A stretch of DNA of 55,231 bases from positions 1-55,231 of the forward strand of contig CALFSV010000049.1 of NCBI GenBank assembly GCA_937916485.1, given 5' to 3'. The notes under the pieces were generated by a model, which did no database searches, was not told where the DNA came from, and was given only the letters and a program-made list of their open reading frames with translations. The DNA comes from an uncultured Paracoccaceae bacterium. GTDB taxonomy: Bacteria > Pseudomonadota > Alphaproteobacteria > Rhodobacterales > Rhodobacteraceae. The position numbers were made by a program, and so were the translations under genes. Below are positions 35,032-45,727 of this stretch, piece by piece (position 1 is the stretch's first letter; each line of letters begins with the position of its first letter).

Positions 35032-35632
35032 TTTCATCACCCTTACGAAATACGGCCCAGCACCAAGTGACACCGGTGTTCTTATTGCCCATCTGAAGCG
35101 AGGCGTTGTGCACCATCGCCTCGACGCCAAGGCCGGCGGACACTGCGCGAGCCGCCTCAACCGCCGGGTCGAGCGGATAGATGACGGGGCCACGGGGCTT
35201 GGGTCCCTGCCGCAGGGCAAGGATAATGCGGCCAGAAGGGCCAAGCAGATCGGCCATGCGATACAAGGCGCTCGCCCTTTCGCCCTCTGGCACGTGATGC
35301 CAGACTCCGACAGCAAGGATCAGGTCGAACCCGTCGCCTGCGGGAACCTTGCACAGGTCGGGCAAGCTGTCATCAATCCAGGTCACCCTGCCCAGCGCAA
35401 TACCGTGGTCCCGAAAGGCGGCCACCGGTTCCGCCGCCACGACATCATGGCCCCGCGCAGCGAACCAGCGGGCATCGCGCCCCGGACCGGCACCTACATC
35501 CAGAATACGCGACGGGGGATCGGGCAGGTAGGCGACAACGGGCGACAAAAGCGCTTCGGAGTCGATCTCTTCGAACCGACGGATCATATCCGGTGCACCA
35601 TCAACATAGGGTTTCAGGTCAGCGGCCGTCAT
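35021..35632 (-). CDS. class I SAM-dependent methyltransferase
   Basis: 203-aa protein with motif [17 protein letters not shown], a motif II acidic residue near VVAAEP, and [13 protein letters not shown], a Methyltransf_11/UbiE-like pattern. The substrate is unknown. It is wedged between kbl (ATGA overlap with its start) and tdh (11-bp overlap with its end), two genes that are normally adjacent, which suggests a role linked to glycine or aminoketone metabolism, or only operon hitch-hiking. Confidence 0.83.
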
Positions 35633-36813
35633 CCAATCACCCCAGTATCCCGACCCGCCCGGGCAAAGGCAGCAAGGGCAGTATCAAGGTCTTCCCTTGT
35701 CAGCGCCGCGTTCATCTGGGTGCGGATGCGGGCGCGTCCCTTGGGCACCACCGGAAAGAAAAAGCCCGACACATAAACGCCAAGCTCGAACAACCGCGCC
35801 GCCATCGCCTGCGCCTTGGGAGCATCATAAAGCATGACAGGAATGATCGGATGTTCGCCCGGCAAAAGGTCAAATCCCGCCTCTGTCAGGCCAGCCCGCC
35901 AATGGGAGGCATTTTCAAACAGAGCGGCGCGCAGGTCATCGCCCTGTTCCACCAGCCGCAACGCCTCAAGCCCCGCCGCAACCACGGCAGGGGGCAAGGC
36001 GTTTGAGAACAGATAGGGCCGCGCCCGTTGGCGCAACAGGTCGATCACAGCCTGCGGCCCGGCGATATAGCCACCAATGGCCCCGCCCAGCGCCTTGCCA
36101 AGCGTGCCTGTGATCACATCGGCCCTTATGCCGAAATGTGCCGGCGTTCCGGCCCCCTTCGGCCCCATGAACCCGGTTGCGTGGCAATCATCCACCATCA
36201 ACAGGGCGTCGTAGCGGTCGGCGAGCGCCCGGATCTCGGGCAGTTTGGCCAGATAGCCGTCCATGCTGAATACACCGTCGGTGGCGATCATCACGTGGCG
36301 GGCCCCATCGGCGCGGGCCTGTTTCAACTGCGCCTCCAGGTCGTCCATATCGGAATTGGCAAACCGGTAGCGCCGCGCCTTGCACAGCCGGATACCGTCA
36401 ATGATGGACGCATGGTTCAGCGCATCCGAGATGACAGCGTCGCCTTCACCTAAAAGCGGCTCGAACAAGGCTCCATTGGCATCAAAACAGGCGGCAAAGA
36501 GGATTGAATCGTCGTGGCTGAGATACGCGGCCAGACGTTCCTCTAGAGTGCGGTGCAAATCCTGTGTCCCGCAAATGAACCGCACAGAGGCCATGCCAAA
36601 GCCGTGGTCCGCCATCGCCTGATTGGCGGCACGGATCAGGTCCGGATGGTCGGCAAGCCCAAGGTAATTGTTGGCGCACAGGTTGATGACCTCGCGGCCG
36701 GCAACCTTTACCCGGCGCCCTTGGGGCGATGTGATCTCGCGTTCGGTCTTCCACAGGCCTTCGGCCCTGATCTCGATCAGGCGGGTCTGGATATCGTCAA
36801 GGAATGCGCTCAT
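35629..36813 (-). CDS. kbl: glycine C-acetyltransferase (2-amino-3-ketobutyrate CoA ligase)
   Basis: 394-aa PLP enzyme that splits 2-amino-3-ketobutyrate with CoA into glycine and acetyl-CoA. Landmarks are [35 protein letters not shown], and the PLP-lysine motif [17 protein letters not shown] 36813 follows GGAGGG; an open frame upstream to 36888 is not family-like. First gene of the kbl-methyltransferase-tdh-cysK-like operon. It is divergent from the thiolase gene across a 150-bp gap. Confidence 0.95.
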   Translation of the reverse strand: MSAFLDDIQTRLIEIRAEGLWKTEREITSPQGRRVKVAGREVINLCANNYLGLADHPDLIRAANQAMADHGFGMASVRFICGTQDLHRTLEERLAAYLSHDDSILFAACFDANGALFEPLLGEGDAVISDALNHASIIDGIRLCKARRYRFANSDMDDLEAQLKQARADGARHVMIATDGVFSMDGYLAKLPEIRALADRYDALLMVDDCHATGFMGPKGAGTPAHFGIRADVITGTLGKALGGAIGGYIAGPQAVIDLLRQRARPYLFSNALPPAVVAAGLEALRLVEQGDDLRAALFENASHWRAGLTEAGFDLLPGEHPIIPVMLYDAPKAQAMAARLFELGVYVSGFFFPVVPKGRARIRTQMNAALTREDLDTALAAFARAGRDTGVIG

Positions 36814-36967
36814 CTGGCCCTCCGTTTCGAGTGTGATAACGAGCGCTGGGTATGACACAGCCAACACTTCCGACATGATCCGACGCAATCGGCAAATGAC
36901 GGCACGTCCCCCCTCGCCTCTGCCAGTCTAGCGGTTAATCTGCGCCCGAAACAGAGGGAGGGGACCT

Positions 36968-38143
36968 ATGACCGATATCGTGATCCTGGGCGGCGCACGC
37001 ACTGCCATTGGAAGTTTTGGCGGCAGTCTTGCAGGCATCACCCCGATCGAGCTTGGCACTGTTGCCGCCGAGGCGGCGCTTGAACGGGCCGGCGTCGCGC
37101 CCGACCAGATCGGCCATGTCGCCTTTGGCCATGTCATCAACACCGAACCACGCGACATGTATGTCAGCCGGGTTGCTGCGATGCAGGCCGGAATCCCCGA
37201 CACCGTCCCGGCGATGAATGTGAACCGCCTGTGCGGATCGGGGGCGCAGGCCGTGGTATCTATGGTGCAGTCCCTGATGCTGGGGGACGCCGACTTTGCC
37301 CTTGCAGGTGGGGCCGAATGCATGAGCCGGTCCCCCTTTATCACCCCAGCCGCCCGCTGGGGGGCCAAGATGGGCGATGTCCAAAGCCTCGACATGATGC
37401 TGGGTGCGCTCAACTGCCCCTTCGGGACCGGCCATATGGGCATTACGGCCGAGAATGTCAGCCAAGAGCATGAGATCAGCCGAGCTGAGCAGGACGCATT
37501 TGCCCTGACCAGCCAGAACCGGGCCGCGACCGCCATCGCCAAAGGCCGCTTTGCCAGCCAGATTGCTCCGGTGCAGGTAAATGTGCGGCGCGAGGTCGTG
37601 CCGTTCGACACCGACGAACACCCCAAGGCCACCACGGCAGAGGCGCTGGCCGCGCTCCGTCCGGTGTTCCAGAAAGACGGAACGGTGACGGCAGGCAACG
37701 CAAGCGGCATCAACGATGGGGCGGCCGCAATCGTCCTCGCACGGGCAGAGGCCGCAGAGGCGGCGGGTCTGACACCAAAGTTCCGCGTCCTCGGCTATGC
37801 CCATGCCGGTGTCCGGCCCGAGGTGATGGGCATTGGCCCGGTGCCCGCCGTTCAGGCGCTGATGGCCCGAACGGGTCTGACCATCGCCGATTTCGACGTG
37901 ATCGAATCGAACGAAGCATTTGCCGCCCAGGCGCTGGCTGTCAGCGCGGCCCTTGGCCTTGATCCCGCCAAGGTGAACCCAAACGGGGGGGCGATTGCCC
38001 TTGGCCATCCGGTCGGGGCAACCGGCGCGATCCTGACCGTCAAGGCGATGTACGAGCTTGAACGGACGAGCGCCCGGATCGCCTTGATCACCATGTGTAT
38101 TGGTGGCGGTCAGGGGATCGCACTGGCGATCGAACGGCTTTGA
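36968..38143 (+). CDS. acetyl-CoA acetyltransferase (thiolase)
   Basis: 391-aa thiolase. The nucleophilic cysteine is C89 in NVNRLCGSGAQA. The other active-site motifs are NEAFAAQ, GGAIALGHPVGATG and MCIGGGQG. It is most like the BktB/PhaA/AtoB group that condenses or cleaves acetoacetyl-CoA or beta-ketoacyl-CoA. ATG follows GAGGGGACC. It may work with ScoAB at 3.6-5.0 kb in ketone-body use, though it is not linked to them in this window. The stop is 4 bp from the opposing pbpC stop. Confidence 0.92.
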   Translation: MTDIVILGGARTAIGSFGGSLAGITPIELGTVAAEAALERAGVAPDQIGHVAFGHVINTEPRDMYVSRVAAMQAGIPDTVPAMNVNRLCGSGAQAVVSMVQSLMLGDADFALAGGAECMSRSPFITPAARWGAKMGDVQSLDMMLGALNCPFGTGHMGITAENVSQEHEISRAEQDAFALTSQNRAATAIAKGRFASQIAPVQVNVRREVVPFDTDEHPKATTAEALAALRPVFQKDGTVTAGNASGINDGAAAIVLARAEAAEAAGLTPKFRVLGYAHAGVRPEVMGIGPVPAVQALMARTGLTIADFDVIESNEAFAAQALAVSAALGLDPAKVNPNGGAIALGHPVGATGAILTVKAMYELERTSARIALITMCIGGGQGIALAIERL

Positions 38144-38147
38144 CCGC

Positions 38148-40190
38148 CTAGCGCAATTCAACCGACGCCCGGGCCGACCGGCCAGCCGCGTCAATGACCG
38201 TCAGCGACGAAAAGCCCGGTCCAAGGTCGTCGATCCGCAACTCGCGGCCCCGGGTGGTGGCCAGCGGCGCCCCGTTAGCCAACCACGTAAAGGGGCCAAG
38301 GCCATCACGAACCTTGGCCGTCAGGGCCTCTCCTTCGACGATAGCGCCGTCGGGGGGAAAGGATATCTCGGGTCCGCCCCTTTCAGGCGCGCCGTCGGGC
38401 GGGCCAAAGCGTTGCAACGGCAAGGGTAGCCGGTCGTTCGACACAAGAAGGGTAGCGGCGGGCGACGGCGGCAAAGGCTCTGCCGAGCCAAGCCGCTGGA
38501 ACACGGAAAACAGGACCGGTGCGGCCAGGTCACCGCCAAAGACGCCCGGCACGGGCGTGCCATCAGCCCGACCCAACCAGACGCCCACCACATGATGGCC
38601 ATCAAACCCCATCGCCCAGGCATCGCGGTGCCCGTAGGAAGTACCCGTCTTGAACGCGATCTCGGCCCCCGTCATCCCGCGCGGGCGTGGCGTTTCGCGC
38701 AGAATGTCGGCCACCTGCCAGGCCGCCACATCGCCGATGACCCGGTGTGGCACGAAGCCGAGCGACGGCTCGTCCCGCCAGCGCAGATCGACCCGCGTCC
38801 CGCCATTGGCAAGCGCCGCGTAAAGCCCGGTCAGATCGGTCAGCCGCAGGCCGACGCCGCCAAGCGCCACAGCCAGGCCGGGACGGCCACCGGGGATCAC
38901 GGGCTCCATGCCCGCCCGGCGCAGGCCCGCCAGCAGATGCTCCGGCCCCAGTGCTTCGGTCAGGCTTACCACGGGCAGGTTCAGCGACATGGTGAGCGCC
39001 TGCCGCACCCGAACCTCGCCCCGCCACAGCCCGTCAAAGTTCTGCGGGGCATAGCCGTCAAAGTCAGTCGGCCGATCGGCGATCATCGTTTCGGGATGGG
39101 CCAGCCCCCGATCAAAGGCCAGTCCATAGACCAGCGGCTTGAGGGTGGACCCGGGCGACCGCAGGGCCTGCGTCATGTCGACAAACCCCTCCCGCGCGTC
39201 GGCGGTATAGGAAGACGACCCGACCGAGGCGAGAACCTCGCCCGTCCGGTGATCGGCGACCATAATCGCGATCTGAAGCCGGTCGCCATGCGAGGCGACG
39301 GCCTCAGTGGCCAATTGCTCCAGCCGCGCCTGAAGGCCCGCGTCCAGCGTCAGAACGTGGCGGGTCTGCAAAGGCGCCTCCAGCCTTGCCCGATCCGCCA
39401 GATGCGGCGCCAGCATGGGAAAGTCGCGGCGGCTGCTGGGCGACGGTTCGGTCAGGGCGGCCCGCACGGTTTCAGCGTCGAGGATGCCCTGCCCTTCCAT
39501 CCGGTGCAGAACCCTGTCCCGCGACGTTTGCGCGGCAACAGGTTCGCGGTCAGGGCGGCGATTTCCGGGGGATTGAGGAATAGCGACAAGCAGTCCGGCC
39601 TCAGCCGGGGTCAACCGGTTCGGGGGCTTGCCGAACCATGCGAAACTGGCTGCCCGCACCCCTTCGAGATTGCCGCCGAAAGGGGCATGGTTGAGGTAGA
39701 GCGTCAGGATCTGTTCCTTGCTCAGCACCCGTTCGAGCGCCAGGGCAACGCGGACCTGGCGCAGCTTGCCCTGCCAGCGCCCGGTTCCGCTATCCTCGAG
39801 CAGCCGGGCCACCTGCATCGTCAGGGTCGAACCACCGGAAACCAACCGCCCATAGCGCAGACCCTGACCAAGGGCGCGGCCCATTGCCCAAAGGTCGACC
39901 CCCGGATGCTCCCAGAACCGTTTGTCTTCATAGCGGACCAGCATGGCGACGTAGCCCGGATCGACCGCATCAAGGCTGACCGCCAACCGCCAGCGACCGT
40001 CGGCAACTGTGTAGGGGCGCAACAGGGTTCCGTTGCGGTCCAGCACCTCGACCGATTGAGCCGAGGCGAGGGCGGGAAGGTCTGTGGCATCGATCCACCG
40101 GTCGAACCCGTCGCGGCCCAGCGCTGCCAGCCAGAGCACCAGCGCCAGAGCAAAGACCCGACGGGCCGGTCTGCGTCCGGAAAGGATCAC
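38148..40190 (-). CDS. pbpC: penicillin-binding protein 1C
   Basis: 680-aa bifunctional peptidoglycan synthase. A single N-terminal helix (VFALALVLWLAAL) is followed by the GT51 glycosyltransferase with catalytic E88 in RYEDKRFWEHPGVD. The transpeptidase domain has S348 in SPGSTLKP, SLN in MSLNLPVV and the FKTGTS box. A C-terminal BiPBP_C Ig-like domain ends ...GRSARASVELR. ATG 40190 overlaps the alpha-2-macroglobulin stop (ATGA). This A2M-pbpC pairing is the same as E. coli yfhM-pbpC. Confidence 0.95.
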   Translation of the reverse strand: MILSGRRPARRVFALALVLWLAALGRDGFDRWIDATDLPALASAQSVEVLDRNGTLLRPYTVADGRWRLAVSLDAVDPGYVAMLVRYEDKRFWEHPGVDLWAMGRALGQGLRYGRLVSGGSTLTMQVARLLEDSGTGRWQGKLRQVRVALALERVLSKEQILTLYLNHAPFGGNLEGVRAASFAWFGKPPNRLTPAEAGLLVAIPQSPGNRRPDREPVAAQTSRDRVLHRMEGQGILDAETVRAALTEPSPSSRRDFPMLAPHLADRARLEAPLQTRHVLTLDAGLQARLEQLATEAVASHGDRLQIAIMVADHRTGEVLASVGSSSYTADAREGFVDMTQALRSPGSTLKPLVYGLAFDRGLAHPETMIADRPTDFDGYAPQNFDGLWRGEVRVRQALTMSLNLPVVSLTEALGPEHLLAGLRRAGMEPVIPGGRPGLAVALGGVGLRLTDLTGLYAALANGGTRVDLRWRDEPSLGFVPHRVIGDVAAWQVADILRETPRPRGMTGAEIAFKTGTSYGHRDAWAMGFDGHHVVGVWLGRADGTPVPGVFGGDLAAPVLFSVFQRLGSAEPLPPSPAATLLVSNDRLPLPLQRFGPPDGAPERGGPEISFPPDGAIVEGEALTAKVRDGLGPFTWLANGAPLATTRGRELRIDDLGPGFSSLTVIDAAGRSARASVELR

Positions 40191-43100
40191 TCGACGACCG
40201 TAATCCGCCCCGTCGCGGTCCTTGCCCGCATCTGAGGCCGGTACATATCCTCGACGCTTGCCGCCGGATGATGGAATGACCCCGGCGACACGGCCCGCAC
40301 AATGTAGGCCAGCTGGAACGACCTGTCGGACCGCCAGTCGACAGCGGCCAGAAAGCGGTCCTGCCGGAATTCGGCATTCTCGCCCACAATCGGGTCCATC
40401 CAGTCAAACGCCCGGATATCGCCACCGCGCAAAAGGTTGGGATTGTCGATCTCAAACCCGGCAGGCAATGGATCGTCCACCATCAGCCGCGCCTCTTGCC
40501 GGCCAAACGGCGTAACGGTCAGCAGGGTGACCAGTCGGGTCCCTACGCTCACATCGCCCGGCGTCACCGGTTCACCATCCATTGTGTAGTAATTGCGCGA
40601 GATCAAGAAACCGTTGCCACCTGCCGGTTCCGGCTCTGACGGGACGCCAAAGGTCGTCACCGTCAGCTCTGTCGGTTTGGTGCCCGTGTTGCGGATGTTG
40701 ATCGGGGCCGCACGCGCCGCCGCATCGCGCAGACGGACAAGCGGGCCATCGGGGGCTATGCCGTCAATGGTCAGGTCCGTGTCGCGTATGTCATCGATAA
40801 GGGCATCCGCCGCCAGAAGGGTCCAGACGGCCTCCTGCGTGGACACTCGGTCCCCGGCGCGGGCCAGTCGGGTGGACAGCAGGTCGGTATCGACAACCTC
40901 GCTGCCGGCCTCGACGGCCAATGCCAGTACGGCAGCATTGTCGCGCCGGATGCTGCCATAGTCGGACCGCCAGACCGAGGCGTTGGGCTCGGTCGGGATC
41001 GTAGCGATCATCGTGACGGCCCGGCGGAACATGAGGTCAGCCCGAAGCTGGTCGCCATAAAACGCCAGCGCCGCACCAAGCTGTGCTGCCGCAAGCGGGG
41101 TGGTGAAGGCGGTCGACCGCTCGTCGACGTAATAGCGCAGGTCACCAACCGCTGCCGCCCCTTCGCGAGCCAGCACCATGAGCGCATAGGCTATGTCCTG
41201 GCCCCCAGCCTCAAAATCGGGGGCATAGTTGACACGATTGCGCAGGTTGTCGATGGCATTAGAGAAGGCCAGGTCTGGGACGCTATGCCCCCGCGCCTTG
41301 GCACGGCTGAGGAAGTCGGTGACATAAGCGTCGAGCCAGAGATCACCGGAATAGGGCCCCCATAGACCAAAGGCCCCATTGGCCGCCTGATTGCCCAGAA
41401 CCACCTGTATGGCCTCGTTGATCCGGCGCGACACCTGATCGGCGTTCGCCACACCCATCGCCTGCGCTACCTCGTCAAAGTACAAAAGCGGCAGGGCCCG
41501 GCTGGTCACCTGTTCGGTGCAGCCGTAGGGATAACGGTCAAGCGCCTGCAACAGGCCGGGCGCATCAAACCGGGCCAATGGCCCCATGGACAGGGTGGCC
41601 GACCCCGATCCTGTCGAAAGCCCGGCAAAGACCTGATCGTCAAAGACGAACGCCTCGTTCGGGCCAAGGCTAAAGCGAGAGGTGCGCGCAATCTCGGGGT
41701 CATTCAGCAAAACCGGGATCGTAAGGTCCTTGACCAGTTCGACCCCATCCGGCGTCGTCAGAATGACCGAGATGCGGTGCACCCCGATTTCGTCGGCCGC
41801 AAAGGGGATGCGGAAGGTTTGTTTGCCCCCCTCAGCAAGGGTGAAGCTGCCAGGCAAGGTCTGCGCGAACAGCGATAGCCCATTACCTTCGACCCGCAGG
41901 CGCATTTCGCCAGCAGGCCCGTCGGCATGCACCACCTCAAGCAGCAACCGGCTGCTATCACCCGGCGCCATAAAGCGGGGGACACTGGCGGTCACAACGA
42001 CCGGATCGCGAACGGTCACGTCAGCTTCGGCCTGACCGACCCCGCGTGGGGACCAGGCCACGGCCATCAACCGGACAGTACCGTTGAAGGCGGGCAGATC
42101 AAAACTGATCTGCGCGGTCCCATCCGCGCCAACCTCGACCGGACCCGAGAAGTAGGCAACAAGCTCTTCGGTCGGGGGCGGGGCCTCCTGGGTCATTCCA
42201 GCCTGGGCATCACCGCCAGTGCGCACGGTGCCCATCGCGCCGTTCATCCCGTCGATCAGCCGACCGTAGATGTCGCGGATTTCCACCCCAAGCTTGCGTT
42301 GGCCAAAGTAGTGGCCTTCGGGGTCGGGGCTTTGAAACCCGGTCAGGTTGAGGATGCCCAGATCGACAGCGGCCAGCGTGACATAAGCGGTATCGCCCTG
42401 CCCCAACCCACCCACATTGACCGTCACGTCCAAGGGACCACGCGGGGCGACATCGGTGTTCCACGCAAGGCTCACATCAAGCGCCTTGTCCGCCGGGTCA
42501 ACCGGGGCATATGCCAGACCCAAGGACCGGGCCGGATTGCGATCCGCCCCCACATCCATCGGCCGGATAACAGAGGCCGAGACGTAGGCCCCCGCCCCCC
42601 ATTCCTCGGTCACGGGAAGGGTGATCAGGTTCTCGCCTTCGGTCACCTCGACCGCCTGCATCGCCACCACCCGGTTGGTCATAACGGTAACAAGGGCAGT
42701 CCCGGCGTAGCGCGGGACGATCCGGAAGGTGGCCGTGTCCCCGATGGCATAGGCTTCGGCGTCGAGAGAGGCTTCGAGGAAATCGGGTGTCGCACCGCTA
42801 TCCGCCGGGGCATACCACCCCGCGTAAAAGCTGGTCGAGGCGCTGACATAGTCGCCGTCAGTCCGCTCGACGACGACCTCGAACCGGCCCCACTCAACCG
42901 GGACCGATATCTCGGCCGGTGCACCGCCAAGGGTCGTCGTGCCGGTGGCGACACGGGTGCGGGTGGTCGTCGGTTCCCAGTTCCAGTTTCCGTAAAGCTG
43001 GTACCACTGGTAGGAGGTGCGCAGACGGTTGACGGTCCATTGGACCTCCATCGGCGCGGGCGTCAGGTCAGGGGTCAGGCCAATCAGGCTGAACCGTGCC

Positions 43101-45622
43101 TCTGACCCTTCGGGCACCACACCGTCAAAACCGGGCCGGATGCCGATCATCGCCATATCAGGGCGGACGGGAATGGTGATCCGTCGCTCTACCGGGCGGC
43201 CTGACCCTTCGGACAGGCGCAGCGTCGCGATCGCCTCAAGCGGCTGGCTGGCTCCGCCATCAACCTCTGGCAGGAACAGATCAACAATGGCACTGCCATC
43301 CGCTCCTGTCGTGGCAGCCCCGCCAAGCCCCTCCAGCCGGGCGGTAAAGCGTTCATCATGACGGCCAAAGACATAGCCCGGAAAGTCCTCCAGTCCGGAC
43401 GCTGCCCGCAACAGAACTTCACCCTCAATGGGCAGATCAGGCGCAGGCGGTCCGAACAGATAGCGGGCCTGCACCGCAAGGGCCGACGGCTGGCCCAAGC
43501 GCAGGAACGGCTCTGACGCCATCTGGAAATCAATACGTTCCGGCAGGAAATCCTCAACCAGCACCTCGGTCGAGGCAAGCGGCGGGGCCTCTACATCGGC
43601 CCGCACCTCGATCCGCCAGGTCCCGCGTGGGGCAGAGCCCGCAACGGGCAAGGGAAAGACGTGGCCCCCCGCGCTATCGTCGGCAGAGGCGAGGCGGCTA
43701 TACTCCACCCCGTCCGGGCGGTTCAGAATCGCGGTCAGTGGCACTCCAGCAAGGGCCTGCACCTGGGCGTCCCGCATCAGGGCGGTCAGCCAGATCGTCT
43801 CTCCCGCCCGGTAGGCGCCGCGATCGGTGGTCAGAAACACATCAATGGGCGGTGCAGGCTCGCGGCCTTCGACACCGCGGTCGGACAGGTCAAAGGCAGG
43901 ATCGGTCAAAGACAGGAACGCCAGATCGTCCTCTCCGTCGCGGACGGTCACCAGCCCCGGTGCACTGCTGCCCAGACCACGGGTCAGGCCGGCCTCGAAC
44001 AGGGCGACCCCTTCGGCATTGGTCTGGGTGGTACCAAGCACGGCATTGGCACGAGACAACAGCTGTACCTCGGCCCCGACGACAGCACTGGCATCGCCTA
44101 GGCTGCGAACAGCAACCGTCAGGCCATCAACACCCCGAAGGGTCGTCAGCCCCAGATCGGACAGGACGAACCACTGGGCGGCGGGGGCGCTGTCATATGG
44201 GTCAGCCCCCGGAACCTTCGCCGTCAGGACATAAACCCCGGCAGGTTGGCCAGCCAAAGCCTCCGACAAGGGCAGCCGGGTCAAACTGTCCTGGTTCAGG
44301 GTCCCGGTGACGTCGGCCGCGCCTTCCCAGAAGACCTCACCGATCTGGTCGACAAAGAAGTCCTCCTGCCAAGCATAAAGTGGGCTGGCGAACATGTCCT
44401 CTTGCATGGTGCGCAGGATGTTGCGGTCACTGACCCGGGCCAGCGTCAGATCGACCGTGTCGAGGTTCACCGTCTCAAGCGGGATGGCGATGTCACCCAT
44501 ACGCGGCAGGACATAGGCCCGGCTGACAAAACGGGCGCTCGGCGTGCGGTCACGGACGTAGACGGTCAGTTCGACCGGGCGCACCAGCGTCTCACCGCTT
44601 TCGGCCGGAAGGCCCTCGCGCAGGACAATGCGGTAGCGTTCACCGTGGACGACACCGTCGATGCACAGCTGGGTATCGTTGACCGACACGGCCAGGCGGG
44701 GATCTGGCAGCTGGACGTAGGTTGAATAGTCCACGCCCGCCGGGACAAGGGCCTCCGAGAACAGGGCGCAGATGCGCGGCGTGGCGCTGTCGCTGTCCAC
44801 CTGCGTGTCAGCCACCCGAAAACCATAAAGCCCGATGGCGCGTTCAAGCGCCGCCTCAGTGTCGCGGCGTGGCGAGATGTCCTGGGCCAATCGCAACGCG
44901 GGGATCATGAGGCGACCCCGCTGGTCGCCTTCCAGGGCGTAGGCCATATCGGACAGGATAGTCGCCTGCGTCGGCGCATCGGGCGCGCGAAGGTAGGCGT
45001 TGATGACGGCGGGCAAAGCATTGCGTCGGGCTGTCGTTACCTCGCCCGATGCGCCACCGGTCGCGATCCGGGCCAACCGGCCGTATTCAAGCCAAAGGTC
45101 CGACCGGTCGGTCAGCGACAAAGCCGCCCCAGTCAATCGCAGAGCCCCAAGGTAATCCTCGCGACCACGCTGGATGGCGGCGGCATCCAAAAGCTGGGCG
45201 GCGGTCAGTTCACCTGCCGCGTGCAACCGGCCAATCTGGGCAGCAAGATTGCGGGCGGCGGCGATATCGCCCTCGGTCAGAAACGCCAGATCGACGCGGC
45301 GGGTGTCCGCAAGGGCACGGGTCTGTGGTGTGGTACGAAACACCCGGCCCGAGATCGCGCCCTGGTAGGCCTCGACCGCCCCCGTGTCGACCTTTGGAAA
45401 GCAAGCGTTTGAACGTTGGTTGAACGTGAACGCGGTGCACTGGCTGTTAGCGAGACAGGCGTTCTGGCAGGCGTCCAGCGTTGTGTCAAAAATGGCGGCC
45501 AGATCACCGCCCGGGTAGTCCATGTCGGCCGACATGGCGACCCGGGCATCGGGAACCGCCTCTTGCGCGGCTGCAAATTGTCCGAAGCATATGACGAAAA
45601 ACACGATCAGTGCGCTGCGCAT
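40187..45622 (-). CDS. bacterial alpha-2-macroglobulin with N-terminal PAN/Apple domain
   Basis: 1811-aa periplasmic protease-trapping protein. A signal peptide (VFFVICFGQFAAAQ) has no lipobox cysteine, so unlike E. coli YfhM it appears not to be lipid-anchored. Residues about 22-95 form a PAN/Apple-like domain (DACQNACLANSQCTAFTFNQ). MG domains follow, with a bait region around 1150-1190. The thioester motif YPYGCTEQ has C1368, inside an alpha-toroid complement-like domain. Translation is coupled to pbpC. It is thought to guard the cell wall machinery when the envelope is breached. Confidence 0.93.
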   Translation of the reverse strand: MRSALIVFFVICFGQFAAAQEAVPDARVAMSADMDYPGGDLAAIFDTTLDACQNACLANSQCTAFTFNQRSNACFPKVDTGAVEAYQGAISGRVFRTTPQTRALADTRRVDLAFLTEGDIAAARNLAAQIGRLHAAGELTAAQLLDAAAIQRGREDYLGALRLTGAALSLTDRSDLWLEYGRLARIATGGASGEVTTARRNALPAVINAYLRAPDAPTQATILSDMAYALEGDQRGRLMIPALRLAQDISPRRDTEAALERAIGLYGFRVADTQVDSDSATPRICALFSEALVPAGVDYSTYVQLPDPRLAVSVNDTQLCIDGVVHGERYRIVLREGLPAESGETLVRPVELTVYVRDRTPSARFVSRAYVLPRMGDIAIPLETVNLDTVDLTLARVSDRNILRTMQEDMFASPLYAWQEDFFVDQIGEVFWEGAADVTGTLNQDSLTRLPLSEALAGQPAGVYVLTAKVPGADPYDSAPAAQWFVLSDLGLTTLRGVDGLTVAVRSLGDASAVVGAEVQLLSRANAVLGTTQTNAEGVALFEAGLTRGLGSSAPGLVTVRDGEDDLAFLSLTDPAFDLSDRGVEGREPAPPIDVFLTTDRGAYRAGETIWLTALMRDAQVQALAGVPLTAILNRPDGVEYSRLASADDSAGGHVFPLPVAGSAPRGTWRIEVRADVEAPPLASTEVLVEDFLPERIDFQMASEPFLRLGQPSALAVQARYLFGPPAPDLPIEGEVLLRAASGLEDFPGYVFGRHDERFTARLEGLGGAATTGADGSAIVDLFLPEVDGGASQPLEAIATLRLSEGSGRPVERRITIPVRPDMAMIGIRPGFDGVVPEGSEARFSLIGLTPDLTPAPMEVQWTVNRLRTSYQWYQLYGNWNWEPTTTRTRVATGTTTLGGAPAEISVPVEWGRFEVVVERTDGDYVSASTSFYAGWYAPADSGATPDFLEASLDAEAYAIGDTATFRIVPRYAGTALVTVMTNRVVAMQAVEVTEGENLITLPVTEEWGAGAYVSASVIRPMDVGADRNPARSLGLAYAPVDPADKALDVSLAWNTDVAPRGPLDVTVNVGGLGQGDTAYVTLAAVDLGILNLTGFQSPDPEGHYFGQRKLGVEIRDIYGRLIDGMNGAMGTVRTGGDAQAGMTQEAPPPTEELVAYFSGPVEVGADGTAQISFDLPAFNGTVRLMAVAWSPRGVGQAEADVTVRDPVVVTASVPRFMAPGDSSRLLLEVVHADGPAGEMRLRVEGNGLSLFAQTLPGSFTLAEGGKQTFRIPFAADEIGVHRISVILTTPDGVELVKDLTIPVLLNDPEIARTSRFSLGPNEAFVFDDQVFAGLSTGSGSATLSMGPLARFDAPGLLQALDRYPYGCTEQVTSRALPLLYFDEVAQAMGVANADQVSRRINEAIQVVLGNQAANGAFGLWGPYSGDLWLDAYVTDFLSRAKARGHSVPDLAFSNAIDNLRNRVNYAPDFEAGGQDIAYALMVLAREGAAAVGDLRYYVDERSTAFTTPLAAAQLGAALAFYGDQLRADLMFRRAVTMIATIPTEPNASVWRSDYGSIRRDNAAVLALAVEAGSEVVDTDLLSTRLARAGDRVSTQEAVWTLLAADALIDDIRDTDLTIDGIAPDGPLVRLRDAAARAAPINIRNTGTKPTELTVTTFGVPSEPEPAGGNGFLISRNYYTMDGEPVTPGDVSVGTRLVTLLTVTPFGRQEARLMVDDPLPAGFEIDNPNLLRGGDIRAFDWMDPIVGENAEFRQDRFLAAVDWRSDRSFQLAYIVRAVSPGSFHHPAASVEDMYRPQMRARTATGRITVVE

Positions 45623-45727
45623 CGTCCAGGTCTCCCTTAGCCGAATTGCGGCAAGGGTCGCATAGACCAGCTTGGTCCCGCAACGATTCAGATGTGCAGA
45701 TAAGGGCGGGTATTCCCTACGTTCTGG

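Noticed and set aside
38592..40235. 547-codon open frame antisense to pbpC
   Set aside because: Composition shadow of pbpC; no motifs, no ribosome binding site.
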